Below, one piece after another: positions 38,728-47,546 of a stretch of DNA of 64,000 bases (position 1 is its first letter; each line of letters opens with the position of its first letter). Source of the stretch: Halodesulfovibrio sp. (GTDB lineage: Bacteria > Desulfobacterota > Desulfovibrionia > Desulfovibrionales > Desulfovibrionaceae). Below the pieces are notes generated by a model, which saw only the letters and a program-made list of their open reading frames with translations, made no database searches and was not told the DNA's origin. The DNA is taken from positions 62,001 through 126,000 of the forward strand of contig NZ_JADMLB010000066.1 in the NCBI RefSeq assembly GCF_015482765.1, read 5' to 3'. Position numbers and translations under genes: made by a program.

Positions 38728-39483
38728 ATGGATTCACTTCTAATACTCATTTTCGGCTTGTCATTCAGTTTTAGTTTTGTCTTTGCCCTTGGAGGGATCG
38801 GATCAGCAGCAGCGATTATTCCGGTGCTTACGTGGGTGGGAGTGCCCTTTAATATTGCTCGGCCAACAGGGCTTTTTATTAATACGTTAAGTATGGGCGG
38901 CGCTACATACTCTAATATTAGAGGAGGAAGGCTTGATTTTAGGTTGGGACTTCCGGTCATCATTACTTCTCTGGTCACCGCACCCATCGGAGCATGGAGT
39001 GGACATTTTTTCCCGATACAGTACCTCCTTATTGCCTTAGTTCTTTTTCTTTTGTTTGCCTCAGGCATGATGCTTTTTTTTAAAGGCTCAAAGGGAGACA
39101 TAGTTTACAGAGAAGATCATCCATTTGCAGGTCCGGCTTTGGTCGGTGTTCTTGCTGGCTTTTGTTCCGGTTTGCTTGGAGTAGGCGGCGGTGGGCTGAT
39201 TTCTCCGTTGCTAATTATGCAGGGGTTTAATCCTAAGAAAATTGCTGCAATAACGGCTTTTGCAGTTCCGTTTTCCTCAGTGGCGGGGTTTATTACGTAT
39301 GCGCTTATGGGATCTGTAGCTTGGGATATCTGGATTGTCGCAGGCATAGCAGCATGTATAGGCGGCTATTTTGGAACAAGCGTAATGCATAGGCGGATGC
39401 AACCCTCATCCGTGAAGAAGTTTTTGGGGGGGATTTTATTTCTGGTCGCGATGCGTATATTGCTCGATATGATTTTCGATTAG
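38728..39483 (+). CDS. TauE/SafE-family permease (possible sulfite/sulfonate exporter)
   Basis: A 251-residue membrane protein with about eight helices and the duplicated TauE/SafE pattern: FALGGIGSAAAIIPVLTWVGVPFNIARPTGLFIN in the first half and GFCSGLLGVGGGGLISPLLIMQGFNPKKIAAITAF in the second. Family members export sulfite, sulfoacetate or related organosulfur anions; with a taurine pathway in the window this role is plausible but unproved. AGGA lies 9 nt before the ATG chosen. Confidence 0.85.
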   Translation: MDSLLILIFGLSFSFSFVFALGGIGSAAAIIPVLTWVGVPFNIARPTGLFINTLSMGGATYSNIRGGRLDFRLGLPVIITSLVTAPIGAWSGHFFPIQYLLIALVLFLLFASGMMLFFKGSKGDIVYREDHPFAGPALVGVLAGFCSGLLGVGGGGLISPLLIMQGFNPKKIAAITAFAVPFSSVAGFITYALMGSVAWDIWIVAGIAACIGGYFGTSVMHRRMQPSSVKKFLGGILFLVAMRILLDMIFD

Positions 39484-39484
39484 A

Positions 39485-39521
39485 AAAAAAGGCAGTCAGA
39501 TTTCTCTGACTGCCTTTTTTT
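39485..39521 (+). terminator. Terminator after the TauE-like gene
   Basis: GGCAGTCAG / CTGACTGCC followed by T7. Confidence 0.92.
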
Positions 39522-39539
39522 GGGGATATCCTAAGGGGG

Positions 39540-39696
39540 AAAAAGTGTGTGCCTCTCTTGGTGAGAGAGAGGCACACGTGAAGAGCGTTCTTATTCTAAA
39601 ATTTTTTTAGAAGGTACCTGCATGGATGGTGGTGCATAAAAGCAGCCTGCGGAATAGCTACTTCGGTACCCAGAACAAATTGATTGCTCAATCAAT
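39540..39696 (-). ncRNA. Candidate small RNA, copy 2 of a two-member family
   Basis: Predicted ~157-nt leftward transcript. It repeats the architecture of copy 1: palindrome at the 5' end; a three-way junction closed by GGUACC/GGUACC with hairpins GUAGC-[UAUUCCGCAG]-GCUGC and UGCA-[CCACCAUCCA]-UGCA; an A/U hairpin UUCUAAAA/UUUUAGAA; the linker AACGCUCUUC; and a perfect 12-bp terminator stem GUGUGCCUCUCU/AGAGAGGCACAC with the same CUCACCA loop, then ACUUUUUC. Nearly all stem positions differ from copy 1 while pairing is kept, so RNA structure is under selection. It lies between the TauE-like and lactate permease genes on the opposite strand. Confidence 0.75.
39679..39696. promoter_or_regulatory. 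18-bp palindromic operator at +1 of small RNA copy 2
   Basis: ATTGATTG-CT-CAATCAAT, identical to 20414-20431 and in the same place relative to the promoter. Confidence 0.75.
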
Positions 39697-39704
39697 ATGT
39701 GTCT

Positions 39705-39733
39705 TTTTTAAATATTCACGCTCTCTGTGTCAA
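39705..39733 (-). promoter_or_regulatory. Sigma-70 promoter of small RNA copy 2
   Basis: On the minus strand: TTGACA, 17 nt, TAAAAA, with the palindrome starting 8 nt later. Confidence 0.65.
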
Positions 39734-39892
39734 CGCAAAAAATGATAAGAGAGAAGTCATCGTAATTTATTTTGAGAGGATTTTTTAAGAAAATATTAAT
39801 AATACAATGTGTTATTTCGATGATGTTGTTTTGAGAAACACAAATCTTTTTTGTACAAAATTTCTCAAGGTGAAATTGGTTGGTCCAGCTTG

Positions 39893-39905
39893 GGAAACGG
39901 TTTCA
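39893..39905. promoter_or_regulatory. LacI-type operator half-isolated in intergenic DNA
   Basis: GGAAACGGTTTCA; its reverse complement TGAAACCGTTTCC matches the gap-upstream site TGAAACCGTTTCA at 12 of 13 positions. It lies about 160 bp upstream of the small RNA copy 2 promoter. Confidence 0.4.
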
Positions 39906-39999
39906 AAAAAATATTGCACGAAAATCTGTATGAAATAAAAAAGTCAGTCAGAAAAATTTACAAAATGAATTGATGTATTTTTTTTTGTGAACACTATTC

Positions 40000-40054
40000 A
40001 AAAAAAAGCAAAAAGGACCCATTAAAAATGCTAATTCACTTATTTTTAATGGGT
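40000..40054 (-). terminator. Orphan minus-strand terminator
   Basis: Perfect 13-bp stem ACCCATTAAAAAT / ATTTTTAATGGGT followed on the minus strand by CCTTTTTGCTTTTTTTT. No protein gene precedes it on that strand, so it may end an unrecognised transcript starting near 40.2 kb. Confidence 0.6.
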
Positions 40055-40261
40055 TAGTTGTATTTTGGGCTTCAAGTAGAGGTATAAGCAGTGATTTCAG
40101 GTGCGAGAGTGTAACTAAGAAGTTTTGCAAAGCGCACTCTAAAAATATCGGAGTCTGCTTTGTGATATGCGGAAAGCACATTTAAAAAGGCGGGTTTCGC
40201 TTTCGTAACGTGGAGTAGTAAAGGACTTTGCTAAAACTATACATCGTGGTAGTTCTTCAGG

Positions 40262-40277
40262 TTGATTGCTCAACCAG
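40262..40277. promoter_or_regulatory. Variant palindrome in the lactate permease leader
   Basis: TTGATTGCTCAACCAG agrees with the small-RNA operator at 14 of 16 positions. GGTTG...CAACC keeps local symmetry. It is about 185 bp upstream of the permease start. Confidence 0.55.
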
Positions 40278-40299
40278 TTTGAGCATCGACTCTGTGGGC

Positions 40300-40438
40300 C
40301 CTTATGCAAGACGTTGCCGTTTTTTGCATAACAAGGGTGGTGGACTGTCATACTGCCTGAGCTCTGGTACAGCCGGGCAGTATGACAGAGAGTTAGACAC
40401 ATGTAGGTAGCGTTCCGTTGGCCTGGTCTCTACCTACA
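40300..40438 (+). promoter_or_regulatory. Highly structured leader of the lactate permease mRNA
   Basis: Three strong hairpins: TTATGCAA/TTGCATAA (40302-40331), CTGTCATACTGCC/GGCAGTATGACAG (40345-40388) and TGTAGGTAG/CTACCTACA (40402-40438). The unpaired GGTGGTGGA between the first two (40336-40344) is perfectly complementary to the loop of small RNA copy 1. No T-run follows any of them. Confidence 0.6.
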
Positions 40439-40460
40439 CATACCTGAACTAGGACCTGTG

Positions 40461-41978
40461 ATGGAATACTTGTCTTTTCTATTGGCATTACTGCCAATTG
40501 CGTGGCTTATCTTTTCGCTTGTTGTTCTCAAGCTCCCAGCACATAAAACTTGTACAGCAACATTAGTTGCAACTGTTGCGATTGCGGTATTAGGTGAATG
40601 GCAGATGCCTGCACTCAACGCTGCTGCCGCTGCGGCAGAAGGTGGCGCATTGGCACTTTGGCCAATTATGATTGTAATTATTGCTGCTGTATTCACATAC
40701 AACCTGTCTACTCAGACAGGCAGCATGAATGTCATTACAAAAATGCTTTCCAGCATTACTACCGACCGTCGTCTGCTGGTACTCATCGTAGCATGGGGCT
40801 TTGGCGGCTTCCTTGAAGGTGTAGCCGGCTACGGCACTGCTGTAGCAATTCCTGCAAGTATTCTTGCTGCAATGGGCTTTGCTCCAATGCATGCAGCTGT
40901 AATCTGTCTTGTAGCGAACACAGTTCCGACCGCTTTCGGCGCAATCGGTATCCCGATTACTACAATGGCAAGCGTTACCGGTATCCCAGTAGAAGTAGTA
41001 AGTTACCTTACTGCGTTCCAGCTTTCATTGTTTATTGTTCTTATTACCTTCTTGGTCGTTGGCCTTGTTGACGGTTTCAAGGGCCTTAAAGGTGTTATGG
41101 GCGCATGTCTTGTGTCCGGCTTCAGTTTTGCTCTTCCGCAGCTGTATGTAGCTAAATTTATGGGTGCAGAACTTCCATGTCTTGTTGGCAGTATCTGTAG
41201 TATGGCGGCAACCATTGCGTACACCCGTATGGCACATCGCAGCACCGCAGCCGAAGCGGAAGACGCTCTTACTTCAAAGGACAAGTTCCTTGCGTGGGTT
41301 CCTTATATTCTTATCCTCACGCTTATTGTTCTTTGCAGCAATTTGTTCCCGGCGATTAAAGCTGCAGTCGGTTCCCTTAAATCTGTAATTACTATCTATG
41401 GTGATAAGCCGTTTACAGTAAAATGGGTTGCTACACCGGGTGTTCTCATCATCATTGCTACCTACCTTGGCGGCATGATTCAGGGAGTTTCAATCGCGGA
41501 AATCACAAAAGTTCTGGCCAATACTGCAAAGCAGCTCACCAAGTCTGCAATTACAGTAGTGGCCATTGTCGCGCTTGCGAAGGTAATGTCTTACAGTGGT
41601 ATGATTAATACCATTGCAATGGTTATTGCCGAACTTACCGGCTCCTTCTACCCATTCATCTCTCCAATGGTGGGTGCGCTTGGTACCTTTGTTACAGGCT
41701 CCGATACATCTTCAAATGTGCTCTTCGGGCAGTTGCAGATGCAGGTTGCAGCAAAGATCGGCGTCGATCAGGCCTGGCTGGTTTCAGCTTCCGCAGCTGG
41801 TGCCACAGCAGGTAAAATGATCTCACCGCAGTCTATTGCTATCGCAACAGCAGCAACCGGTATTACCGGCAGTGAAGGTCGTATTATGAATAAGACCATC
41901 GTAGTTTGCTGCGGCTACGTGCTTGTTCTAGGTACTCTTGTGTACGGTCTTATCCCGTACTTGCACGCAATCTACTAG
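40461..41978 (+). CDS. lctP: L-lactate permease (LctP family)
   Basis: A 505-residue polytopic transporter with about 12-14 helices. Family hallmarks include the N-terminal LLALLPIAWLIFSLVVLKLPAHK, WGFGGFLEGVAGYGTAVAIPASILAAMGF and the C-terminal VTGSDTSSNVLFGQLQ with SASAAGATAGKMISPQSIAIA. Lactate is a main electron donor for sulfate reducers. The ATG at 40461 follows AGGA by 6 nt; the GTG just before it is an alternative. The leader carries the shared palindrome and strong hairpins. Confidence 0.93.
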   Translation: MEYLSFLLALLPIAWLIFSLVVLKLPAHKTCTATLVATVAIAVLGEWQMPALNAAAAAAEGGALALWPIMIVIIAAVFTYNLSTQTGSMNVITKMLSSITTDRRLLVLIVAWGFGGFLEGVAGYGTAVAIPASILAAMGFAPMHAAVICLVANTVPTAFGAIGIPITTMASVTGIPVEVVSYLTAFQLSLFIVLITFLVVGLVDGFKGLKGVMGACLVSGFSFALPQLYVAKFMGAELPCLVGSICSMAATIAYTRMAHRSTAAEAEDALTSKDKFLAWVPYILILTLIVLCSNLFPAIKAAVGSLKSVITIYGDKPFTVKWVATPGVLIIIATYLGGMIQGVSIAEITKVLANTAKQLTKSAITVVAIVALAKVMSYSGMINTIAMVIAELTGSFYPFISPMVGALGTFVTGSDTSSNVLFGQLQMQVAAKIGVDQAWLVSASAAGATAGKMISPQSIAIATAATGITGSEGRIMNKTIVVCCGYVLVLGTLVYGLIPYLHAIY

Positions 41979-41984
41979 ACTATT

Positions 41985-42026
41985 CGCAATGCGAGGGAGG
42001 TGCACCAGCACCTCCTGCGCATTGAA
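41985..42026. terminator. Hairpin between lctP and the convergent membrane protein gene
   Basis: CAATGCG-AG-GGAGGTGC-ACCA-GCACCTCC-TG-CGCATTG; very stable but with little T tract. Confidence 0.7.
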
Positions 42027-42077
42027 TAAATCCAGTCCATTCCGCATACAGCAATGCTTTGCTGCCTTTCGTTAAGG

Positions 42078-42614
42078 CTACGATGCCTGTTCTACAAAAC
42101 CAAACTTTTGAAGCTGGTCACACAGCACCTGCCGTGCAAGATACAAAACACCGAGCATGAGCAATCCGGAAACAAAAACGTTTTCGCGGAAAACAAAAGA
42201 AACAACAAAACATACAGCTGTTACTGCAAGCTGAATCTGAGTAAATTTTTCCGGAACCTGATTATGTGAAACAAGCAGCCATTGCGGCTTAGTTCCATAT
42301 AAAAAGAGAGAGACCAGAAAAACTACACCAAGAATTCCAGCAGCTTTTAAATCCGCAAGCAAAACCGGAAAACCGACGGTGCCTCCGCCCAGCAAGGCAG
42401 CACTCAATAAAATATACATGTTGATCCCAATGATAACAGGATCTGGAATAGCGTGTTTTTTTATGAAAATAGCAAAGGTGACCAAGGCAACTGCCGCTGC
42501 CACGTAAAATGGCATCATCCAGCTGTCCGGCTGCGAAACATCTACATATCGAAATGAAAATGCAAAGACCTGAAGCGGTAGTAACTCGAGCAGAATTCGT
42601 AACCAGCGGTTCAT
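42078..42614 (-). CDS. Hypothetical membrane protein
   Basis: A 178-residue protein with about five to six hydrophobic helices (for example FYVAAAVALVTFAIFI, INMYILLSAALLGGGTVGF, AGILGVVFLVSLFLYG, LAVTAVCFVVSFVF). It is reminiscent of septation protein A-like integral membrane proteins, but I could not assign a family. Convergent with the lactate permease gene. Confidence 0.7.
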   Translation of the reverse strand: MNRWLRILLELLPLQVFAFSFRYVDVSQPDSWMMPFYVAAAVALVTFAIFIKKHAIPDPVIIGINMYILLSAALLGGGTVGFPVLLADLKAAGILGVVFLVSLFLYGTKPQWLLVSHNQVPEKFTQIQLAVTAVCFVVSFVFRENVFVSGLLMLGVLYLARQVLCDQLQKFGFVEQAS

Positions 42615-42910
42615 AGCGGTTCCCCTTGGTACTGTGTGGCGAACAGTCTTTTTTCAGTGCTACAAAAGCACTGTAGCGCAGGACGAAGCAGCCACGTTTT
42701 GTACATTGCTGGTTACTAGTATTGCAGATTATTTTTTATGTTTTCAAGTTCTATTTCTTAGTTGTGCTTTCAAACAGTTTAGTATGAACAGTTTTTACAA
42801 AGCGCATCTATTTTAAAATGTTAAATAAAATAACAACTCTAATTTTCTTTGAGTAATGAAAGAAAATTTTAAAAAGTTTTTCTTTGAACAGGCGTGAGTA
42901 TTCACTCTGC

Positions 42911-42946
42911 TGGACTGATTTGGTTCGTCCGGCAGAGTTTTTTATT
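42911..42946 (+). terminator. Plus-strand terminator without an obvious gene
   Basis: ACTCTGCTGGAC / GTCCGGCAGAGT (one G-U) then TTTTTTATT. An inverted repeat AATTTTCTTT/AAAGAAAATT lies just upstream at about 42840-42868. The 290 bp before it hold no convincing gene. Confidence 0.7.
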
Positions 42947-42989
42947 GCCCGATACAGCAGATAAGTGTGGATGGTACTTGTATAACACA

Positions 42990-43014
42990 CTGTAAGGCTC
43001 TGCCAGGCAGAGCC
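42990..43014 (-). terminator. Hairpin downstream of the 51-residue gene
   Basis: AAGGCTCTGC-CAG-GCAGAGCCTT; perfect 10-bp stem, weak T tract. Confidence 0.5.
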
Positions 43015-43090
43015 TTTACTGTATGAAGGAGGTAGTTGGCAGAACCCGAGTGGTGGAGAGGCAGGTCTGCCGCATTAAGTAGACGCTAGC

Positions 43091-43246
43091 TTACTTAATG
43101 TACTGAGCAATCTGTAAAACGTTTGCACCTACGGCGTGAGCTTTGATGGAAAAAGCAGTAAGAAGAATTGCCACAGTGAGCAGTGTTGCATGTTTTGCAG
43201 AGCCAGAATTGATTTTTGAGTCGTCAACATTGAAAAACAGATTCAT
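43091..43246 (-). CDS. Small membrane protein under the shared palindrome
   Basis: A 51-residue protein with one hydrophobic helix (HATLLTVAILLTAFSIKAHAVG). AAGGGA lies 5 nt before the chosen ATG; the frame is open 23 codons further but without a ribosome site. A palindrome of the small-RNA operator type is about 45 bp upstream, and the short leader contains TGCGGAA, complementary to the UUCCGC(A) loop of small RNA copy 2. Function unknown. Confidence 0.6.
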   Translation of the reverse strand: MNLFFNVDDSKINSGSAKHATLLTVAILLTAFSIKAHAVGANVLQIAQYIK

Positions 43247-43289
43247 GGTATTCCCTTTTGTTCCGCAAAAGAGGTTTACGTAAATTGTT

Positions 43290-43305
43290 TTGATTGAGCA
43301 ACCAA
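43290..43305. promoter_or_regulatory. Variant palindrome upstream of the small membrane protein
   Basis: TTGATTGAGCAACCAA, 15 of 16 matches to the small-RNA operator. Flanking ATTGTTT/AAACAAT extends the symmetry to 27 bp (43284-43310). On the minus strand a TTTACA/TATTGT promoter-like pair ends right before it. Confidence 0.65.
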
Positions 43306-43315
43306 ACAATAGCAA

Positions 43316-43956
43316 AACTGGCTAGCATGTAAAGCAGTAAATTCCGGTTTTCATTATTTTCTGATGACTGCTTCGACCTCTGTCGATGTGCTGGGCTTGT
43401 GGTGTCTTTTTTTCATTCTTGTTTTTTGACAAAGGAGAGTTTTGCCGTAAAAAATAGCTAACTCTTTATAGATCACTATTTTTAAGGGCTGAAGAATGCC
43501 ACCTTGCTCTTTAAAGTGAGAACCAGTTCATTATAAATGAAAGTGTCAAACTTTCTCCTATTATTAATTGATTAATTACAGTTGGTTGAAGAAAAAATAT
43601 GAGTTAACTGTTTGATTAAACGGTAGATAAAAAGCCTTGACTTTCTAACAAAATAATTCCACTAATTCATTTCTGAATTGTTAGTGAGTCAAAATTACAT
43701 GGGTCGCACAATGCTTTCTGGAATGCCTTTAAATTAAGCTTTTTTGTTCTAAGAGTAAGGTTTTCGAGTAACACGCACTTCCCCCTGCAATGTGGTTTAG
43801 TGAGTGTTTTTAGGGCAAAATCAGTAGTATTGGTTATCCTAAGTCTAAAACGACTCAAAAGCGTCTAAAAGTAATGCAGTTTTGAATTGCAGTTGAGCGT
43901 GGAATCAGGGTTTAAAAAATAAAGTCTATCAAAACAGGCTGTTGCGAGATGTGTGT
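43316..43956. other. AT-rich intergenic stretch upstream of the second permease
   Basis: About 640 bp with no convincing gene; the short minus-strand frames at 43.67-44.07 kb lack ribosome sites and recognisable sequence. Direct repeats TGCAGTT lie near 43.87-43.90 kb, upstream of the sigma-54-like site. Confidence 0.5.
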
Positions 43957-43960
43957 TTTT

Positions 43961-43975
43961 TGGCATGCGAGATGC
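43961..43975 (+). promoter_or_regulatory. Sigma-54-like promoter of the second permease
   Basis: TGGCAT-GCGAG-ATGC keeps the GG and GC cores at the right spacing, with mismatches in CAC and TTGC. Weaker than the taurine-operon promoter. Confidence 0.5.
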
Positions 43976-44086
43976 ATGAGGGTGAGTGCTCCTAAAGAGT
44001 GCCAAAACCTTAGGCACGGGTGCTGTTCGATCTTGATGATAGAATAAACACCGGTGCATGAGTAATCTCATCGTTGCTATTGGGTG

Positions 44087-44102
44087 GTATGTAACCTGTC
44101 CC
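44087..44102. repeat. 16-bp element shared with the first permease leader (inverted)
   Basis: GTATGTAACCTGTCCC, the exact reverse complement of 25593-25608. The two predicted leaders could therefore pair as RNAs, or one DNA-binding protein could recognise both. Confidence 0.6.
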
Positions 44103-44195
44103 CAAGTTTGTGTTCTCTGCCTGTAACGACGCTATGGTAAAAAGGTAAACTGGAAGTGGCTTCGGCCATTTTCTTAATTTAGGAGAAGGCTTACT

Positions 44196-45656
44196 ATGAG
44201 TGGTATTTCAACGAATTCTGACGAATCTTCATCGTTAAAGAAATCTATTAAACCATCTCAAGCATGGGCTCTAGCATTAGGGGCTATTCTTGGATGGGGT
44301 GCATTTGTTCTGCCTGCATTGCGCTTTTTGCCTTCAGCAGGGCCATTGGCAGCTTGCATCGGATTCTTGCTTGGTGGAGGTATGTTATTCTTTGTAGCCA
44401 TTAGTTACGGAAACATGGTGAGCAAGTATCCTGTAGCAGGAGGCGCATTTACTTTTGCCTATATCGGTTTCGGGCCGACCGCAGCATTTATCTGTGGCTG
44501 GGCGCTCGTTCTCGGATACATCTGTATTATCGCACTTAACGCAACTGCCCTCGCGTTATTATCGCGATTTTTATTACCGGGTGTGTTTGAGGTTGGGTAC
44601 CTGTATACTATTGTAGGTTGGAAAGTTTACGCTGGTGAATTGGCAATGCTTATTGCTATTCTCGTAGGTTGTGGATTTTTGAACTACTGTGGTGCCGATC
44701 TCGTAGGCAAGATACAAGTCTTCTTAGCATTTGCTTTGGTTTCTGGAGTATTTGCCCTCTTCGCAGGTTCCTGCCTGACGGAGGGAGCATCTGTTTCAAA
44801 CCTTTACCCGCTTTACGCGGAAAATAAAGGCCCGATTGCCAGCGTTATGGCAATTATGGCTATTGCTCCATGGCTGTATGTAGGCTTTGATACTATTCCT
44901 CAAGCGGCAGAAGAATTTGACTTCCCGCATAAGGATGCACAACGCCTGATGCTTTCAGCTATTTCATGGGGCGTGTTGCTTTATGCACTTGTTACTATCG
45001 CTGTAGCAGTTGTTATGCCGTATCAAGACCTGCTTCAGATGGATGTGCCATGGGCAACCGGTACTGTTGCAAAAATGAGTCTTGGTAATGCAGGTAGTGT
45101 GATTCTGGCTATTGCTGTATCCGCTGCTATCTTTACCGGTATTAACGGCTTTTTCATTGCATCTTCCCGTCTGCTCTTCAGTATGGGACGTGCAAAAGTG
45201 CTTCCAGCATGGTTTGCAAAGGTTCATCCTAAGCATCAGACCCCGCACAATGCTATTTTATTCGTGCTTGTAATCGCAGTTTCTGCGCCATTCTTCGGTC
45301 GTGAAGTACTCAACTGGGTTGTAGATATGTCTGCAATCGGTACAGTAGTGGCGTACCTCTACTCCTGTCTTGCAGCCTACAAATATATGGCTGCCCACCC
45401 ACTTGAAGAAGGTTCAAAAAGAGGCAAACTTTATGCAGCTCTTGGTTCTTTAAGTTCCGTTATCTGCCTTTGTCTTTTAACAATTCCGGGTTCCCCTGGT
45501 GCAATTGGCACCGAATCATGGATGGCTCTGTTAGTATGGTGCGTCCTTGGCGCTATCTTCTACAAAACAAAAATTGGTGAATTTACATCAATGAGCCGTA
45601 AAGAGCAGACAGAATTAATTCTTGGCTGTTCCTCACGTCCGGTATTTTTCAAATAG
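44196..45656 (+). CDS. APC-superfamily amino-acid permease (second copy)
   Basis: A 486-residue paralogue of the permease at 25700-27145. The two share long identical segments (helix 1, the FICGWAL...GYICIIALNA region, FEVGYLYTIVGWKVYAGELAM and the ASSRLLFS region) but differ at the N-terminus and the C-terminal tail. It stands alone with its own sigma-54-like promoter and terminator. It may import the same substrate class, such as taurine or alanine, under different conditions. GGAG precedes the ATG. Confidence 0.88.
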   Translation: MSGISTNSDESSSLKKSIKPSQAWALALGAILGWGAFVLPALRFLPSAGPLAACIGFLLGGGMLFFVAISYGNMVSKYPVAGGAFTFAYIGFGPTAAFICGWALVLGYICIIALNATALALLSRFLLPGVFEVGYLYTIVGWKVYAGELAMLIAILVGCGFLNYCGADLVGKIQVFLAFALVSGVFALFAGSCLTEGASVSNLYPLYAENKGPIASVMAIMAIAPWLYVGFDTIPQAAEEFDFPHKDAQRLMLSAISWGVLLYALVTIAVAVVMPYQDLLQMDVPWATGTVAKMSLGNAGSVILAIAVSAAIFTGINGFFIASSRLLFSMGRAKVLPAWFAKVHPKHQTPHNAILFVLVIAVSAPFFGREVLNWVVDMSAIGTVVAYLYSCLAAYKYMAAHPLEEGSKRGKLYAALGSLSSVICLCLLTIPGSPGAIGTESWMALLVWCVLGAIFYKTKIGEFTSMSRKEQTELILGCSSRPVFFK

Positions 45657-45720
45657 TACACTGATACTTGTTTAGCTCCATGTGCAAGGAGCTCCCTACA
45701 ACAAGCTCTTTGGTTTTATT

Positions 45721-45758
45721 CAGCAGCATGGTAGCAATATCATGCTGCTGTTTTTTTA
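45721..45758 (+). terminator. Terminator after the second permease
   Basis: CAGCAGCATG / CATGCTGCTG then T7. Confidence 0.92.
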
Positions 45759-45958
45759 TATGTCCTCTAAGTTTTTTCCTGCGCTATTGCTTGAAGTCAT
45801 AACCAAGGGTTCAAGCCTTCTTTCCTTTCTATATGCTAAAATGGCATTTCATCATTCCAAATATCTTCTGTGTAGTGTGTTTCGGACAAACAGCGGACTC
45901 ATTATTTGTTAGAAAAATGTCTGTATAGTGTTGCCGCGAGTGCATGTAACTGGCATTA

Positions 45959-46183
45959 TGAAACCGTTTCACGCACAGTAACGCAAAAAAAATATAAAAA
46001 TAATTCAAAATAATGTAAAACTAGGTGGTTACATAGTTTTCAGTCTTGTTTTTTGCAAAACGTGCGTCAAATGTAAAACCGTTTACATTAATGACGTGTA
46101 TTTGTATTAACAGTAGTAAAAACAATATGTTGGTTTGGTGTGCCGTGAGGGTGCTGCCAAACCGGTTGCAAGACCGTTTACAT
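45959..46183. promoter_or_regulatory. Three LacI-type operators upstream of gap
   Basis: TGAAACCGTTTCA (45959-45971), ATGTAAAACCGTTTACAT (46071-46088) and TTGCAAGACCGTTTACAT (46166-46183) share the CCGTTT core with outer symmetry, as in LacI/GalR-family sites. They are 260-485 bp before the gap start. The regulator gene is not in the window. Confidence 0.6.
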
Positions 46184-46433
46184 TATTTTGTGTTGTAATA
46201 AGTTTCAAAAATGCTCTATAAAATTCACTAGAACTATTCATTTCAAGCGACCTACGTCATGTTTTAGCAGAAGTTCATTTGAGTTTGTGCAGCGAGCAAT
46301 TCTAAAGATGAAGAAGCTACGTATGGCATAGGTGCCGGGGTAAAGCGCGATCGCCCATACGCTTTACAGTGATGTGCAGATGTTCAGATGCTACACTCGT
46401 CTCGGTATGACAGTAACCATTTAGCACAAGTAA

Positions 46434-47438
<1,005 letters not shown>

Positions 47439-47456
47439 TTCCAGTATGAAGTATAC

Positions 47457-47492
47457 ACTGCGGCTTGCCTTCTATAAGGTGAGCCGCAGTGA
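47457..47492 (+). other. Hairpin between gap and pgk
   Basis: CACTGCGGCT / AGCCGCAGTG, 10 bp, 16-nt loop, no T-run; likely an mRNA processing or partial-termination element. Confidence 0.6.
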
Positions 47493-47546
47493 TTTAGTGC
47501 TGGGGTTTTTACAACAAAATTATCATACCTTTACGAGGCATCGCAT

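Noticed and set aside
39948-40402. Minus-strand open frames between sRNA 2 and lctP
   Set aside because: Low-complexity translations without ribosome sites; the region reads better as regulatory DNA or non-coding RNA.
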